Below are positions 47,277-55,472 of a DNA stretch of 64,000 bases, piece by piece. The notes under the pieces were generated by a model. It was not told where the DNA came from and made no database searches. It was given only the letters and a program-made list of their open reading frames with translations. Origin of the DNA: Phyllobacterium sophorae (lineage in GTDB: Bacteria > Pseudomonadota > Alphaproteobacteria > Rhizobiales > Rhizobiaceae); contig NZ_PGGM01000005.1 in the NCBI RefSeq assembly GCF_003010965.1, positions 62,001 through 126,000 of the forward strand, written 5' to 3'. Every line of letters starts with the position of its first letter. Position 1 is the stretch's first letter. The translations under genes were made by a program, and so were the position numbers.

Positions 47277-47564
47277 CTAGACAATCGAGCGGGCGGCGCG
47301 AAGCCGGGCCCGGACATCAGCCAGGGCGCCAAGCCGTTCGCTTGGATCGTCGAGCAGCGAAGTGCCAATAGCCGAATGCAGATCAGCACGCGTGACGCCG
47401 ATGTCATGCAGCATTTCGTCATTCCATTCGCCGAGGCTCAAAATCGTTTTACGATTACGGCGAGCGACGATCATTCGGGTGACAAAGTTGGCGGCCTGCG
47501 ACGCAAATGCTGCGATCGAGCGGGTGAAACCATTTACTTCAGTCATTCTCGTTGTCGTCGTCAT
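47277..47564 (-). CDS. DUF1127 (YjiS-like) small protein
   Basis: 95 residues from the ATG at 47564, with AAAGGAG upstream; a longer frame to 47621 is not needed. The DUF1127 signature is RRNRKTILSLGEWNDEMLHD followed by IGVTRADLHSAI, after an amphipathic, positively charged segment. Known members in Agrobacterium and Brucella are short RNA-binding or phosphate- and stress-related proteins, some controlled by a LysR regulator of the LsrB/VtlR kind. Divergent from a LysR gene. Confidence 0.9.
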   Translation of the reverse strand: MTTTTRMTEVNGFTRSIAAFASQAANFVTRMIVARRNRKTILSLGEWNDEMLHDIGVTRADLHSAIGTSLLDDPSERLGALADVRARLRAARSIV

Positions 47565-47696
47565 CGCCGTTACTCCTTTTGAAGGGCGCTGATCAAGAAA
47601 GTTAAACCGCGTGGAAACCATTTCTCACGCACCACGCTTCGTACCACTGGCACCGGCGCTTCCTGAACATCTGTAGAATGATCCATAAAAATTGAT

Positions 47697-47734
47697 TATT
47701 CAAACGAATGTTTTTAATGTAAACGTTCAATAAT
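47697..47734. promoter_or_regulatory. AT-rich imperfect inverted repeat between DUF1127 and lysR genes
   Basis: TTATTCAAACG (47697-47707) and CGTTCAATAA (47724-47733) form an imperfect inverted repeat around AATGTTTTTAATGTAAA. It is the AT-richest part of the divergent region and contains T-N11-A elements typical of LysR sites. It lies 30 bp before the lysR ATG at 47766. Confidence 0.4.
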
Positions 47735-47765
47735 AATGATGGATCAAACATACGGGAACACCGCT

Positions 47766-48722
47766 ATGAACGCACCGCTTGATCTCGACCAATTGCAGAC
47801 ATTCACCGCCATCGCCGATCTTGGCAGCTTTACCAGGGCTGCGGATAAGGTGAACAAGACCCAATCTGCCGTATCCATGCAGATGCGCAGGCTTGAAGAA
47901 CGTGTTTCAAAAGCACTTTTTGAACGGGATGGCCGCACGAACCGGCTCACCGAGGATGGCGAGCGCCTGTTGGCATATGCGCGCCGGATGCTACAGCTCA
48001 ACAATGAAACCATCGCAGCTTTTGATGATACCCAGCTGCAGGGTCACATCCGCATCGGCACGCCCGACGACTATGCCGACCGTTTCCTGCCCGAAATCAT
48101 GGCGCGGTTTTCGCGCTCCAATCCGCGCGTCGAACTCTCCGTTGTCTGCGAACCGACGGTCAATCTCGATGAGATGATCCGCAAGGGTCAGCTCGACCTT
48201 GCACTGGTAACCCAATGCGACGAGCACCGGCGGTCCGAAGTAGTGCGGAGTGAGCAGCTGCTCTGGGTCACCTCAGCGCATCATAATGTGCATGAAGAAC
48301 TCGTGCTTCCCCTCGCCGTCGGCCGCCCAACCTGTATCTGGCGGGCAGCCGCCATCGAGGCGCTGAATTCCAAGCACCATGACTACCGAATTCTCTTCAC
48401 CAGCTGGTCGGCGACGGTGCTTGCCGCCGCCGTGCTGGCTGGCCTTGCCGTTTCCATATTGCCTGAATGCGCCTTGCGTCCTGGAATGCGCGTTTTGACG
48501 GAAGCGGACGGATTTGGCCGCCTGCCGGAATTCGGCATTGGTATCATGCGCGGTCACACGAAGCCTTCGGCCATTGTCGATGCACTGGCACAGCACATCG
48601 TTGAAAGCCTCGACAATCTTTCGATGCCCACTCCCGTCACCATATCGCAGGCTTCCGCACCAATTCTGGCGAACCAGCGGCTGCGGCAGGTACGCGCGAC
48701 AGAACTCGTTCCAGGCTGGTAA
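47766..48722 (+). CDS. LysR-family transcriptional regulator (LsrB/VtlR-like by sequence and context)
   Basis: 318 residues from the ATG at 47766 (GGGA upstream; an ATG at 47736 lies inside the AT-rich repeat and has no ribosome-binding site). HTH: LDLDQLQTFTAIADLGSFTR and TQSAVSMQMRRLEERVSKAL. The effector domain starts GHIRIGTPDDYADRFLPEIM. Regulators of this type beside a DUF1127 gene recur in Rhizobiales; VtlR of Brucella activates DUF1127-type genes and an sRNA. Orthology is not proven here. The divergent DUF1127 gene is the probable target. The UPF0314 gene converges downstream, six bases from the stop. Confidence 0.9.
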   Translation: MNAPLDLDQLQTFTAIADLGSFTRAADKVNKTQSAVSMQMRRLEERVSKALFERDGRTNRLTEDGERLLAYARRMLQLNNETIAAFDDTQLQGHIRIGTPDDYADRFLPEIMARFSRSNPRVELSVVCEPTVNLDEMIRKGQLDLALVTQCDEHRRSEVVRSEQLLWVTSAHHNVHEELVLPLAVGRPTCIWRAAAIEALNSKHHDYRILFTSWSATVLAAAVLAGLAVSILPECALRPGMRVLTEADGFGRLPEFGIGIMRGHTKPSAIVDALAQHIVESLDNLSMPTPVTISQASAPILANQRLRQVRATELVPGW

Positions 48723-48728
48723 CGCGGA

Positions 48729-49319
48729 CTACATCCCGCCTTGCCAGGCCTTGATCGCGTCCAGAGGATAGAGAAGCATCACGATGTTGAGGGTGAGGTT
48801 GTCGCGGATGACCCACCCTGCCAACAATTCAAAGAATATCGCAAGGATCACTGTCAGCCAGACTGGCGCCCGAGCTGCGAAGAAGAAGCCGAGGACCATG
48901 AACAATATGTCGCTGACGGAGTTCAGCACACTGTCACCGACATAGCCGAGCGCGATGGTCGCCTCGCGATAGCGGTTGATGACCATGTCGGTGTTCTCGA
49001 AGATCTCCCAGGCCGCTTCGACCACAATGGCGACCAGCAGGCGCGCGCCGACCGGCCATTTGCGCGCGGCCAGCCATAGAATTCCGTAGAACAGAAAGCC
49101 GTGGATGATATGCGAAAGCGTATACCAATCGGCGATGTGCTGGGAATTGTCGGATGAATTCGTTTCGGCCACCCACAACTTTATCGTACCGCAGGTACAT
49201 ATCGGGTTGCGTCCCATCAGCAGCAGGATTGCGGCCGCTGCCGCAATCAGCAACGCTGCGATCAACAGATAATGGCGCAATTTCAGTCCCTTGGCGGTGA
49301 CAGACGCTGTTGCTGACAT
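48729..49319 (-). CDS. UPF0314 (DUF2585) membrane protein
   Basis: 196 residues from the ATG at 49319, with AAGGAG upstream; the longer frame to 49451 overlaps xseA. Several membrane helices include [36 protein letters not shown] and [20 protein letters not shown]. Conserved polar residues are [14 protein letters not shown] and [15 protein letters not shown]. The family is confined largely to alphaproteobacteria and has no known role. The Cys pair ICTC and His residues near the helices are suggestive of metal or redox chemistry, but this is inference. Confidence 0.9.
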   Translation of the reverse strand: MSATASVTAKGLKLRHYLLIAALLIAAAAAILLLMGRNPICTCGTIKLWVAETNSSDNSQHIADWYTLSHIIHGFLFYGILWLAARKWPVGARLLVAIVVEAAWEIFENTDMVINRYREATIALGYVGDSVLNSVSDILFMVLGFFFAARAPVWLTVILAIFFELLAGWVIRDNLTLNIVMLLYPLDAIKAWQGGM

Positions 49320-49426
49320 GTTGGCTCCTTTTCCCCCACTTAAAGGCGATATTCTACGCGCTGGCAATGCTGCAATCGACGATTGCCGAGGCTTGACCTT
49401 GATCACCACGCGACTAGGAATAGGAC

Positions 49427-51010
49427 ATGAGTGAAAAGCCCGAATCGGCATCCAACGTCGCCGAATATACAGTTTCCGAGATTTCCGGGGCGCTCAAGCG
49501 TACGGTCGAGGATACTTTTGGTCATGTTCGCGTCCGTGGCGAAATCTCGGGCTTTCGTGGTGCGCATTCATCCGGCCATGCCTATTTCTCGCTGAAGGAT
49601 GACAAGGCACGCATTGAAGCCGTGATCTGGCGCGGCTCGATGAGCAAGCTGCGCTTCCGGCCGGAAGAAGGCATGGAGGTCATCGCCACCGGAAAGCTGA
49701 CGACCTATCCAGGCTCGTCGAAATACCAGATCGTCATCGAGCAGATGGAGCCGGCCGGAGCCGGCGCACTGATGGCGCTGCTCGAGGAGCGCAAGCGCAA
49801 GCTCGGCGCCGAGGGCCTTTTCGACCCGGCAGCCAAGCGGCGATTGCCATACATGCCGCACATCATCGGCGTGATAACGTCGCCAACCGGTGCGGTTATC
49901 CGCGACATTATTCATCGTATCACTGACCGCTTTCCGCTGCATGTTCTCGTCTGGCCGGTGCGCGTGCAGGGCGAGACGTCAGGCTCTGAAGTTGCCAATG
50001 CGATCAATGGTTTCAATGGGTTACAGCGTGGTGGAGCTCTTCCAAGACCCGATGTCCTGATCGTCGCGCGCGGTGGCGGCAGCCTCGAAGACCTGTGGGG
50101 CTTCAACGACGAAGCCGTCGTGCGCGCCGTCGCCGCCTCGCAAATCCCGCTCATTTCCGCGGTCGGCCACGAGACCGACTGGACGCTGATCGACCTTGCG
50201 GCGGACGTCCGCGCCCCGACGCCGACAGGCGCGGCGGAAATGGCGGTGCCGGTCAAGGCGGATTTGCAGGCAACAGTGGCGACATTGGGCGCCCGCCTAT
50301 CTGCCGGCATGTCGCGCTACCTCGACCGCCGCCGCCAGGCGCAACGGGCGCTGGCCCGCGCCCTGCCCTCGGCCGATCAATTGCTGGCGCTGCCAAGACG
50401 GCATTTCGACGAAACGGCGGCACGCCTCGGCCGCGCATTACAGGCAAACACGCAGAAGAAGCGCGGCGAATTCGACGGCTGCGCACGGCAATTGTCACCG
50501 CGCCTCCTCGAACAGCGTATCCGCGAAAAACGCCGTGAAATCAGCATCTTATCGTCGCGGCTCCCGCGCGGACTCAAGGTATTCGTGCGTGATCGACGAT
50601 CGCTTTACGCCAGACGTGCAGGCCGCCTTTCCATCGAACCAACGGCGCGACTTGCCGAACGCGGCCGTCAGCATTTGCAGCAGTTGGACCGCCGTCAAAT
50701 ACAGGCCGTCGGCCTTGTTCTAGACCGGGCGAAACGGCGGAGCGGCGAACTCGAGCGCCTGTTGAAAACCCTGTCATATCAAGGGGTTCTGGAGCGGGGA
50801 TTTGCGGTTGTTCTTGATCCTTCAGGCGTCCCTATCAAACGGGCGGCAACGATCGCAACAGGTGATGAGCTGACCCTTAAGTTCCAGGATGGTGAGGTCC
50901 AGGCCGTGGCGAAAGAGGGAGACGAGCGTCCGCCACGGATACGAACGGAGCGTCCCTCCCCGGTGAAAAAGCCACCCGTTCCGAGCGGGTCGCAAGGTTC
51001 GCTGTTCTAG
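49427..51010 (+). CDS. xseA: Exodeoxyribonuclease VII large subunit
   Basis: 527 residues, longer than the 456 of E. coli because of an Arg-rich C-terminal coiled-coil region (around residues 270-440). N-terminal OB-fold [20 protein letters not shown], and the catalytic domain with [35 protein letters not shown] and [20 protein letters not shown]. With XseB it degrades single-stranded DNA in both directions. XseB is not in this window. The end is Pro/Lys-rich. Confidence 0.96.
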   Translation: MSEKPESASNVAEYTVSEISGALKRTVEDTFGHVRVRGEISGFRGAHSSGHAYFSLKDDKARIEAVIWRGSMSKLRFRPEEGMEVIATGKLTTYPGSSKYQIVIEQMEPAGAGALMALLEERKRKLGAEGLFDPAAKRRLPYMPHIIGVITSPTGAVIRDIIHRITDRFPLHVLVWPVRVQGETSGSEVANAINGFNGLQRGGALPRPDVLIVARGGGSLEDLWGFNDEAVVRAVAASQIPLISAVGHETDWTLIDLAADVRAPTPTGAAEMAVPVKADLQATVATLGARLSAGMSRYLDRRRQAQRALARALPSADQLLALPRRHFDETAARLGRALQANTQKKRGEFDGCARQLSPRLLEQRIREKRREISILSSRLPRGLKVFVRDRRSLYARRAGRLSIEPTARLAERGRQHLQQLDRRQIQAVGLVLDRAKRRSGELERLLKTLSYQGVLERGFAVVLDPSGVPIKRAATIATGDELTLKFQDGEVQAVAKEGDERPPRIRTERPSPVKKPPVPSGSQGSLF

Positions 51011-51173
51011 GAACAGCTCGCGTCACCACAACCATTTTTCGCGCTTTGATTGAAGAAGTCGGGTACGAATCGATAATTGTCAGGCCAGAATCGGCCGGTC
51101 GCAGGCCAATTTCAAACATTCTTGCGCAAACTTCCCGCCGCAATCGCTCTGGGTCGGTCCGAGAGTGAATCCG

Positions 51174-52271
51174 CTACTCGCGTGTCCAGGCCGGACTGTT
51201 CAACTCAATCAGGGATTGTGACCAGTCCTCGATGAAGCGTTGGCGTTGTGCCCTGTCCTGCACGGCAAGGAGGGCCGGTCCGATGCGGATCGGCTGGGCG
51301 ATGCCAGACTCTTTCAAGTTCTGCGGACCGTCCACATCCGGCGGCAAACCGCCGGTCTCGGTGAAATAGAAGGCATTGGTGCGGGCGATGGACTGGCCCC
51401 GTTCGGACAGGAGATAGTCGAGGAACCGAGCGCCAAGATCGGCCCCCTTGGCACCCTTCGGAATGAGAGCGCCGCGGCTGAGCACCAGCGTATAGTCGCG
51501 TGGCACGACCACGCGAAGGTCCGGGTGACGCAGCGCTGCTTCATAGGCATAGGAGCCGAGCATATTGTAGCCGATGTAGAGATTGCCCTTGGCGACCTCC
51601 TCCAGAATTTCGCCGGTGCAGCAGCGCGCCACGGCTGAGGCGCGCGCCATGCTTTCCAGCAAGCGGCCGAACACGGTGGTGGTCTGGCGGGCGTCGTTGA
51701 AGGCGAGCAGGTAGCCGATGCCGGACAGGCGGATATCGTAGGTGCCGACACGCCCGCGATAATACTCGAGCCGTTCCCGCAGAAGGTCCGCGAGCTCGAC
51801 ATGGGTGCGCGGCACTTCCGCCGGCGGCACAAGTCGCGTGTTGTAGACGAAGACGGCGGGCTCATAGGTGAAGCCGAACACCTCGTCGCGCCAGTTCGCC
51901 CAATCGGCAACGCGGGCGGTCTCGAGCGATGTATGGGCCTCGGCACAGCCATCATTGGCAAGCTTCAGCAACTGGTCGACCGACGATGACAGCAACAGAT
52001 CGCCGAGCGGCTCCTCCTTGCGGCAGGCCTCGCTGGCAAGGGCATTCAGCTCATTGGTCAGATATTCGATATAGTCGATCGCCACGTCCGGGGACGCTTT
52101 CTGAAAATCCTCGATGAGCGGCTTCATCGCCGCCAGGTCCGTCGTCGAATAGATCGTCAGCCTGCCAGCTTCGGTCTGCGGTGCAGGGAACCGCGTTTTG
52201 TTATCCTCAGCAGCGAGAGCCGCGGTGCCAATCAAAACAGGAATTATGATCGCGAGAAATGTGCGGATCAT
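51174..52271 (-). CDS. Extracellular solute-binding protein linked to a two-component system
   Basis: 365 residues with a Sec signal peptide (MIRTFLAIIIPVLIGTAALA, then AEDN). The iron/phosphonate-type binding fold (SBP family 1) shows RLTIYSTTDLAAMKPLIEDF at the start, FTYEPAVFVYNTRLV in the middle and LSERGQSIARTNAFYF near the end. There is no ABC permease or ATPase beside it. Its start overlaps the sensor kinase stop by four bases, so it is the third gene of a regulator operon. It may present a ligand to the kinase, comparable in layout to PgtC with PgtB/PgtA. Ligand unknown. Confidence 0.9.
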   Translation of the reverse strand: MIRTFLAIIIPVLIGTAALAAEDNKTRFPAPQTEAGRLTIYSTTDLAAMKPLIEDFQKASPDVAIDYIEYLTNELNALASEACRKEEPLGDLLLSSSVDQLLKLANDGCAEAHTSLETARVADWANWRDEVFGFTYEPAVFVYNTRLVPPAEVPRTHVELADLLRERLEYYRGRVGTYDIRLSGIGYLLAFNDARQTTTVFGRLLESMARASAVARCCTGEILEEVAKGNLYIGYNMLGSYAYEAALRHPDLRVVVPRDYTLVLSRGALIPKGAKGADLGARFLDYLLSERGQSIARTNAFYFTETGGLPPDVDGPQNLKESGIAQPIRIGPALLAVQDRAQRQRFIEDWSQSLIELNSPAWTRE

Positions 52272-53668
52272 CTCGCGTCACCCTTATACAGCGGCAGGGT
52301 CAACACGACGGTAAATCCCCTCTCGTCGCGGGCCCGGAAGCTCAAAGTGCCGCCATGGGCGCTGGCCACCTCTTGAGCAATGGCGAAGCCGAGACCCGAG
52401 CTTCCCTCGTGCGACTTCGATGTGGCGAAGCGCTGCGTCGCCTTCTCCCAGCCTTCGGGCGGAATGCCCGGCCCGTCATCCTCGACCTCCACGAAGGCCT
52501 GTTCTGCATTCGCGCCGACGCGCACCTCCAGCCGCTGGTCCGCGCCATGGCGCAGGGCATTGTCGATCACGTTGACAATGGCCTCGCGCAGACTGACCGC
52601 ATCGCCAAGCACGAAGGGTCGATCATCCGGTGCCTCGAACGAAATGACGATATCGGGATCGACCGTGACCGGAATGGCGGCGCGATAGGCGCGGCGCGCC
52701 ACATCGACCAGGCTGATCGGCTCCAGCTGCACGGAATCGGCGCGGTGGATGACCATGGCGTGGCTGAGGAGCTGGTTGGTCAGGCGCGCAAGTTCACCCG
52801 TCCGTTCCCGTACGCGCTCGTAATGCTGGCGCCCGGCCTTGTCGAGCTTGTCAGCACCGAGCAGATCAATCTGTGCGGACAGGGCGGTCAATGGGGTTCG
52901 AATCTGATGGGCAGCATCGGCGATGAAGCGCTGCAGCAAATCGACCCGCTCGTTGAGCCGCCCCATGAAATGGTTGATCGAGCCGACGAAGGGATCGAGT
53001 TCCCGCGGCACATCGACGGAAACCGGCGTCAAATCATGGGGATCGCGACGCCGAACCGCTGCTCCCAGCCGTTCCACCGGCTGCAATGCGTAACGAATTG
53101 CGAACATGGCGCCGACGAAAGCCAGCAGGCTCATGATAAAGACAAGGATCGTCGCGCGCAGCGTCAATTCGCGGGTCAGCGCCGATCGCGCCTCGTTGGT
53201 CTGCGCCACGATAACGTAGGCCTGGCCCGAGACGGCAGGATCGGCAAGAACGCGCGTTGCCCGGGCGATACGCACCGGTTCGCCCTTGTAGATGCCCTCT
53301 TCCACGCTCGATACATCATTGTCCGCATCGAGCGGCGTCGGGCTTTGCAGATCGTCATAGCCGGTCAGGGTCTGACCATGTGTATCGATGACGCGATAGA
53401 AAATCCTGTCGCGCTCGGCAAGGCCGAGCAGCTCGAATGCCGATGTCGGCAGGCGGACGGTGAGCGTGCCATCTTCAACGGAGAGGCTCTCGGCCATCTG
53501 CAATGCTGCACCCACGAGCAGGCGGTCATAGGCCTTGTTGGCGGCGGTCTCGGCATAATACCAGGCGGCGGTAACGAGCAGTGCGGCGCCGATGCCGAGC
53601 ACCACGGAAATGCGCCGGGCAAGGCGCGCGAAAAGCGAAGGCTCGTTTCTGCCGGTTTCAGGGCGCAT
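52268..53668 (-). CDS. Sensor histidine kinase (TctE/QseC-like)
   Basis: 466 residues. TM1 is around ISVVLGIGAALLVTAAWYYA, with an extracytoplasmic 2CSK_N-like domain of about 130 residues after it. TM2 is ILVFIMSLLAFVGAMFAIRY, with a short HAMP following. The H-box FIADAAHQIRTPLTALSAQ has the phospho-His, and ATP-site boxes NVIDNALRHGADQ, EDDGPGIPPEGW and SSGLGFAIAQEV follow. It autophosphorylates and passes phosphate to the upstream-encoded regulator, with which it overlaps by 11 bases. The close solute-binding protein could interact with the periplasmic domain. Confidence 0.94.
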   Translation of the reverse strand: MRPETGRNEPSLFARLARRISVVLGIGAALLVTAAWYYAETAANKAYDRLLVGAALQMAESLSVEDGTLTVRLPTSAFELLGLAERDRIFYRVIDTHGQTLTGYDDLQSPTPLDADNDVSSVEEGIYKGEPVRIARATRVLADPAVSGQAYVIVAQTNEARSALTRELTLRATILVFIMSLLAFVGAMFAIRYALQPVERLGAAVRRRDPHDLTPVSVDVPRELDPFVGSINHFMGRLNERVDLLQRFIADAAHQIRTPLTALSAQIDLLGADKLDKAGRQHYERVRERTGELARLTNQLLSHAMVIHRADSVQLEPISLVDVARRAYRAAIPVTVDPDIVISFEAPDDRPFVLGDAVSLREAIVNVIDNALRHGADQRLEVRVGANAEQAFVEVEDDGPGIPPEGWEKATQRFATSKSHEGSSGLGFAIAQEVASAHGGTLSFRARDERGFTVVLTLPLYKGDAR

Positions 53669-54335
53669 CGTCGGACACCAGTTGATATCCGAGACCGCGC
53701 ACGGTCACGATGCGCGCCTTGGCGCCTTCCAGCTTCTTGCGCAAGCGGCCGACATAAAGTTCGATCGCGTTGGCGTTCGCGGCTTCGTCGAAGCCGAAAA
53801 TCTGGTCGAGCAGTTCATCCTTGCTGAAGACGCGGCCAGGACGGGCCACGAGAACCTCAAGCAGCGTGAGCTCACGCCGTTTCAGCTGCACTTCGCGCTT
53901 GCCGACATGGACGGAACGCGCGGCACGGTCGACAGCAATGTCGCCGCACTTGATCAGGTTGGTCGCCTCGCCGCCGGTGCGCCGACGCATAAGGACGCGA
54001 GCCCGCGCTTCGAGCTCGCGGAAGTCGAACGGCTTGACCAGATAGTCGTCGGCTCCAAGGTCCAGCGCGCCAACACGATCATCGATCTCGGAACGCGCGG
54101 TCAGAACGAGAACGGGAACTGCATTGCCTGACTTGCGGATATGTTTGAGAATTTCGAAGCCATTCATGCCCGGCAGCATGACATCGAGGATGATCAGGGC
54201 GTATTCGGTGAAATCGATGATCTCGGCTGCGTCACGGCCATTGGTTTCCCAGTCGACGGCATGGCCTGTCGCTTCGAAACGTTTGCAGATGGCTTCCCCC
54301 ACATCGTGCGTGTCTTCTACGAGCAATATACGCAT
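53658..54335 (-). CDS. OmpR-family response regulator
   Basis: 225 residues. The receiver domain has phospho-Asp51 in ALIILDVMLPGMNGFEIL, Lys103 region YLVKPFDFRELEARARVLMR, and acidic pocket VEDTHD. The C-terminal winged helix includes FSKDELLDQIFGFDEAANANAIELYVGRLRKKLE. It pairs with the next-gene kinase and probably controls the solute-binding protein gene and whatever takes up its ligand. First gene of the three-gene operon. Confidence 0.95.
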   Translation of the reverse strand: MRILLVEDTHDVGEAICKRFEATGHAVDWETNGRDAAEIIDFTEYALIILDVMLPGMNGFEILKHIRKSGNAVPVLVLTARSEIDDRVGALDLGADDYLVKPFDFRELEARARVLMRRRTGGEATNLIKCGDIAVDRAARSVHVGKREVQLKRRELTLLEVLVARPGRVFSKDELLDQIFGFDEAANANAIELYVGRLRKKLEGAKARIVTVRGLGYQLVSDDAP

Positions 54336-54500
54336 GGCGTTTCATTCGCATGAAACCGCAAAGCTCGCAAACGGTATGACGATGCGCCATTGATGTGGTT
54401 CAGGAGGAGAGCGACGCCAAGCGCCACGCTGCACGCAGGGTTCGTCCGGATGCAATACCGGGGCGCTGCACTTTGAAGGGGGCAATGAAGATGGGAGAAA

Positions 54501-54577
54501 TGGTACGGACGGGTGGATTCGAACCACCGACCTCAGGAGCCACAATCCTGCGCTCTAACCAACTGAGCTACGACCGC
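54501..54577 (-). tRNA. tRNA-His (GTG anticodon), alphaproteobacterial type
   Basis: 77 nt including the CCA. The D arm GCTC/GAGC, anticodon arm CAGGA-TTGTGGC-TCCTG with anticodon GTG, and T arm GGTGG-TTCGAAT-CCACC fold well. The acceptor is GCGGTCG paired with CGTCCGT, with G1.U72 and a U5-U68 mismatch. The discriminator is A73 and the base before G1 is C, so G-1 is not encoded. That is the known alphaproteobacterial departure from the universal G-1:C73 pair. The hisS gene in this window is the matching synthetase. Confidence 0.95.
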
Positions 54578-54664
54578 GTACCGCCAAGTATTTTTGACAG
54601 GCGTCACATACGAAGGATTGACGCTTTTTGCAAGCGCCCGATGCAACAAAAACCACTAGAAAAT

Positions 54665-54692
54665 AGAAAAAGGCCGGAGTAACCGGCCTTTT
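54665..54692 (-). terminator. Rho-independent terminator of the phasin gene
   Basis: AGGCCGG and CCGGCCT surround AGTAAC, with T residues after it in the minus-strand direction (TTTTTC) and A residues before. It lies 27 bp after the phasin stop. Confidence 0.85.
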
Positions 54693-54716
54693 CAGTATTC
54701 GATGTCAGGCGCCTGA

Positions 54717-55172
54717 TCAGGCGACCTTGACGTCCTTGATTGCCTTCTCGACAGCCGACTTGACCGGTGCGGAGATTTCTTCAACGGCCTTGGTGGCAAC
54801 AGCCTGGAATTCCTTGGCCTGACCAGAGATGGCTTCTGCCTGCTTGCGTACGAATGCGCTCTGCAGTTCGATTACTTCACCGAAAGACTTCACGCCAATC
54901 AGGGCTTCGATATGCGCGAAGCTGGCTTCCGTGTTGGCGCGCAATGCAGCCAATGCCTTCAGGGAAAGAGCAGCGGTATTGGACTGGGCGGTCTCGAAAG
55001 TGGTTTCAAGCGTCTTCTGTGCAGCTTCGGCCTGATCCTTGATCTTGGCATAAGCTTCCTTGGACTGCGCAACGCCCTTTTCGGTGAATTCGCGAACCTG
55101 GTCGGTTACAGCGGTGGCATCGAAAGCAGGGATCGAGAAAGCATCGGCAGTCTGTTTGGTGGTCTTGCTCAT
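54717..55172 (-). CDS. Phasin family protein
   Basis: 151 residues, almost wholly helical: AFDATAVTDQVREFTEKGVA and KDQAEAAQKTLETTFETAQS, then the phasin core FAHIEALIGVKSFGEVIELQ and SAFVRKQAEAISGQAKEF. Phasins coat polyhydroxyalkanoate granules and set their size. The Lys/Ala-rich end is typical. It has AGGAAGG upstream. In Brucella and relatives a phasin gene also lies beside pdhS. The 300-bp gap to pdhS holds both promoters. Confidence 0.93.
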   Translation of the reverse strand: MSKTTKQTADAFSIPAFDATAVTDQVREFTEKGVAQSKEAYAKIKDQAEAAQKTLETTFETAQSNTAALSLKALAALRANTEASFAHIEALIGVKSFGEVIELQSAFVRKQAEAISGQAKEFQAVATKAVEEISAPVKSAVEKAIKDVKVA

Positions 55173-55409
55173 GATGGTGTCCTTCCTTGGTGCAGACGGT
55201 CGTTTACCTCTGCGCTGATTTGATGAACCGTATATACTTCATTTTTTTGTGCGTTGCAACATTTATTTTGCAGTGCACCATCTGGTACTTCTTTCAACGT
55301 GGAAATTATTATGTGGACGGTTGTCCCCCTGCGCCGGAAGTTAACTAAACCAGGAGAAAGGCATGTAAGATAAGGGGCTGCGAGTGGACGAATGGCGACG
55401 GGATCACTA

Positions 55410-55424
55410 TTAACAAAGTATTAA
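55410..55424 (+). promoter_or_regulatory. CtrA binding site upstream of pdhS
   Basis: TTAA, seven bases (CAAAGTA), TTAA: a full match to the CtrA consensus TTAA-N7-TTAA, 49 bp upstream of the preferred pdhS start at 55473. CtrA would thereby control a kinase of its own signalling network. A half site TTAAC lies at 55340-55345. Confidence 0.65.
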
Positions 55425-55472
55425 GACGGCCGCGTGAACACGGTTGTTCACCCTTGGGAATACTGGTCACAT

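Noticed and set aside
52259-53827. Plus-strand frame of 522 codons opposite the sensor kinase
   Set aside because: Antisense shadow of a GC-rich kinase gene whose H, N and G boxes are clear on the minus strand.
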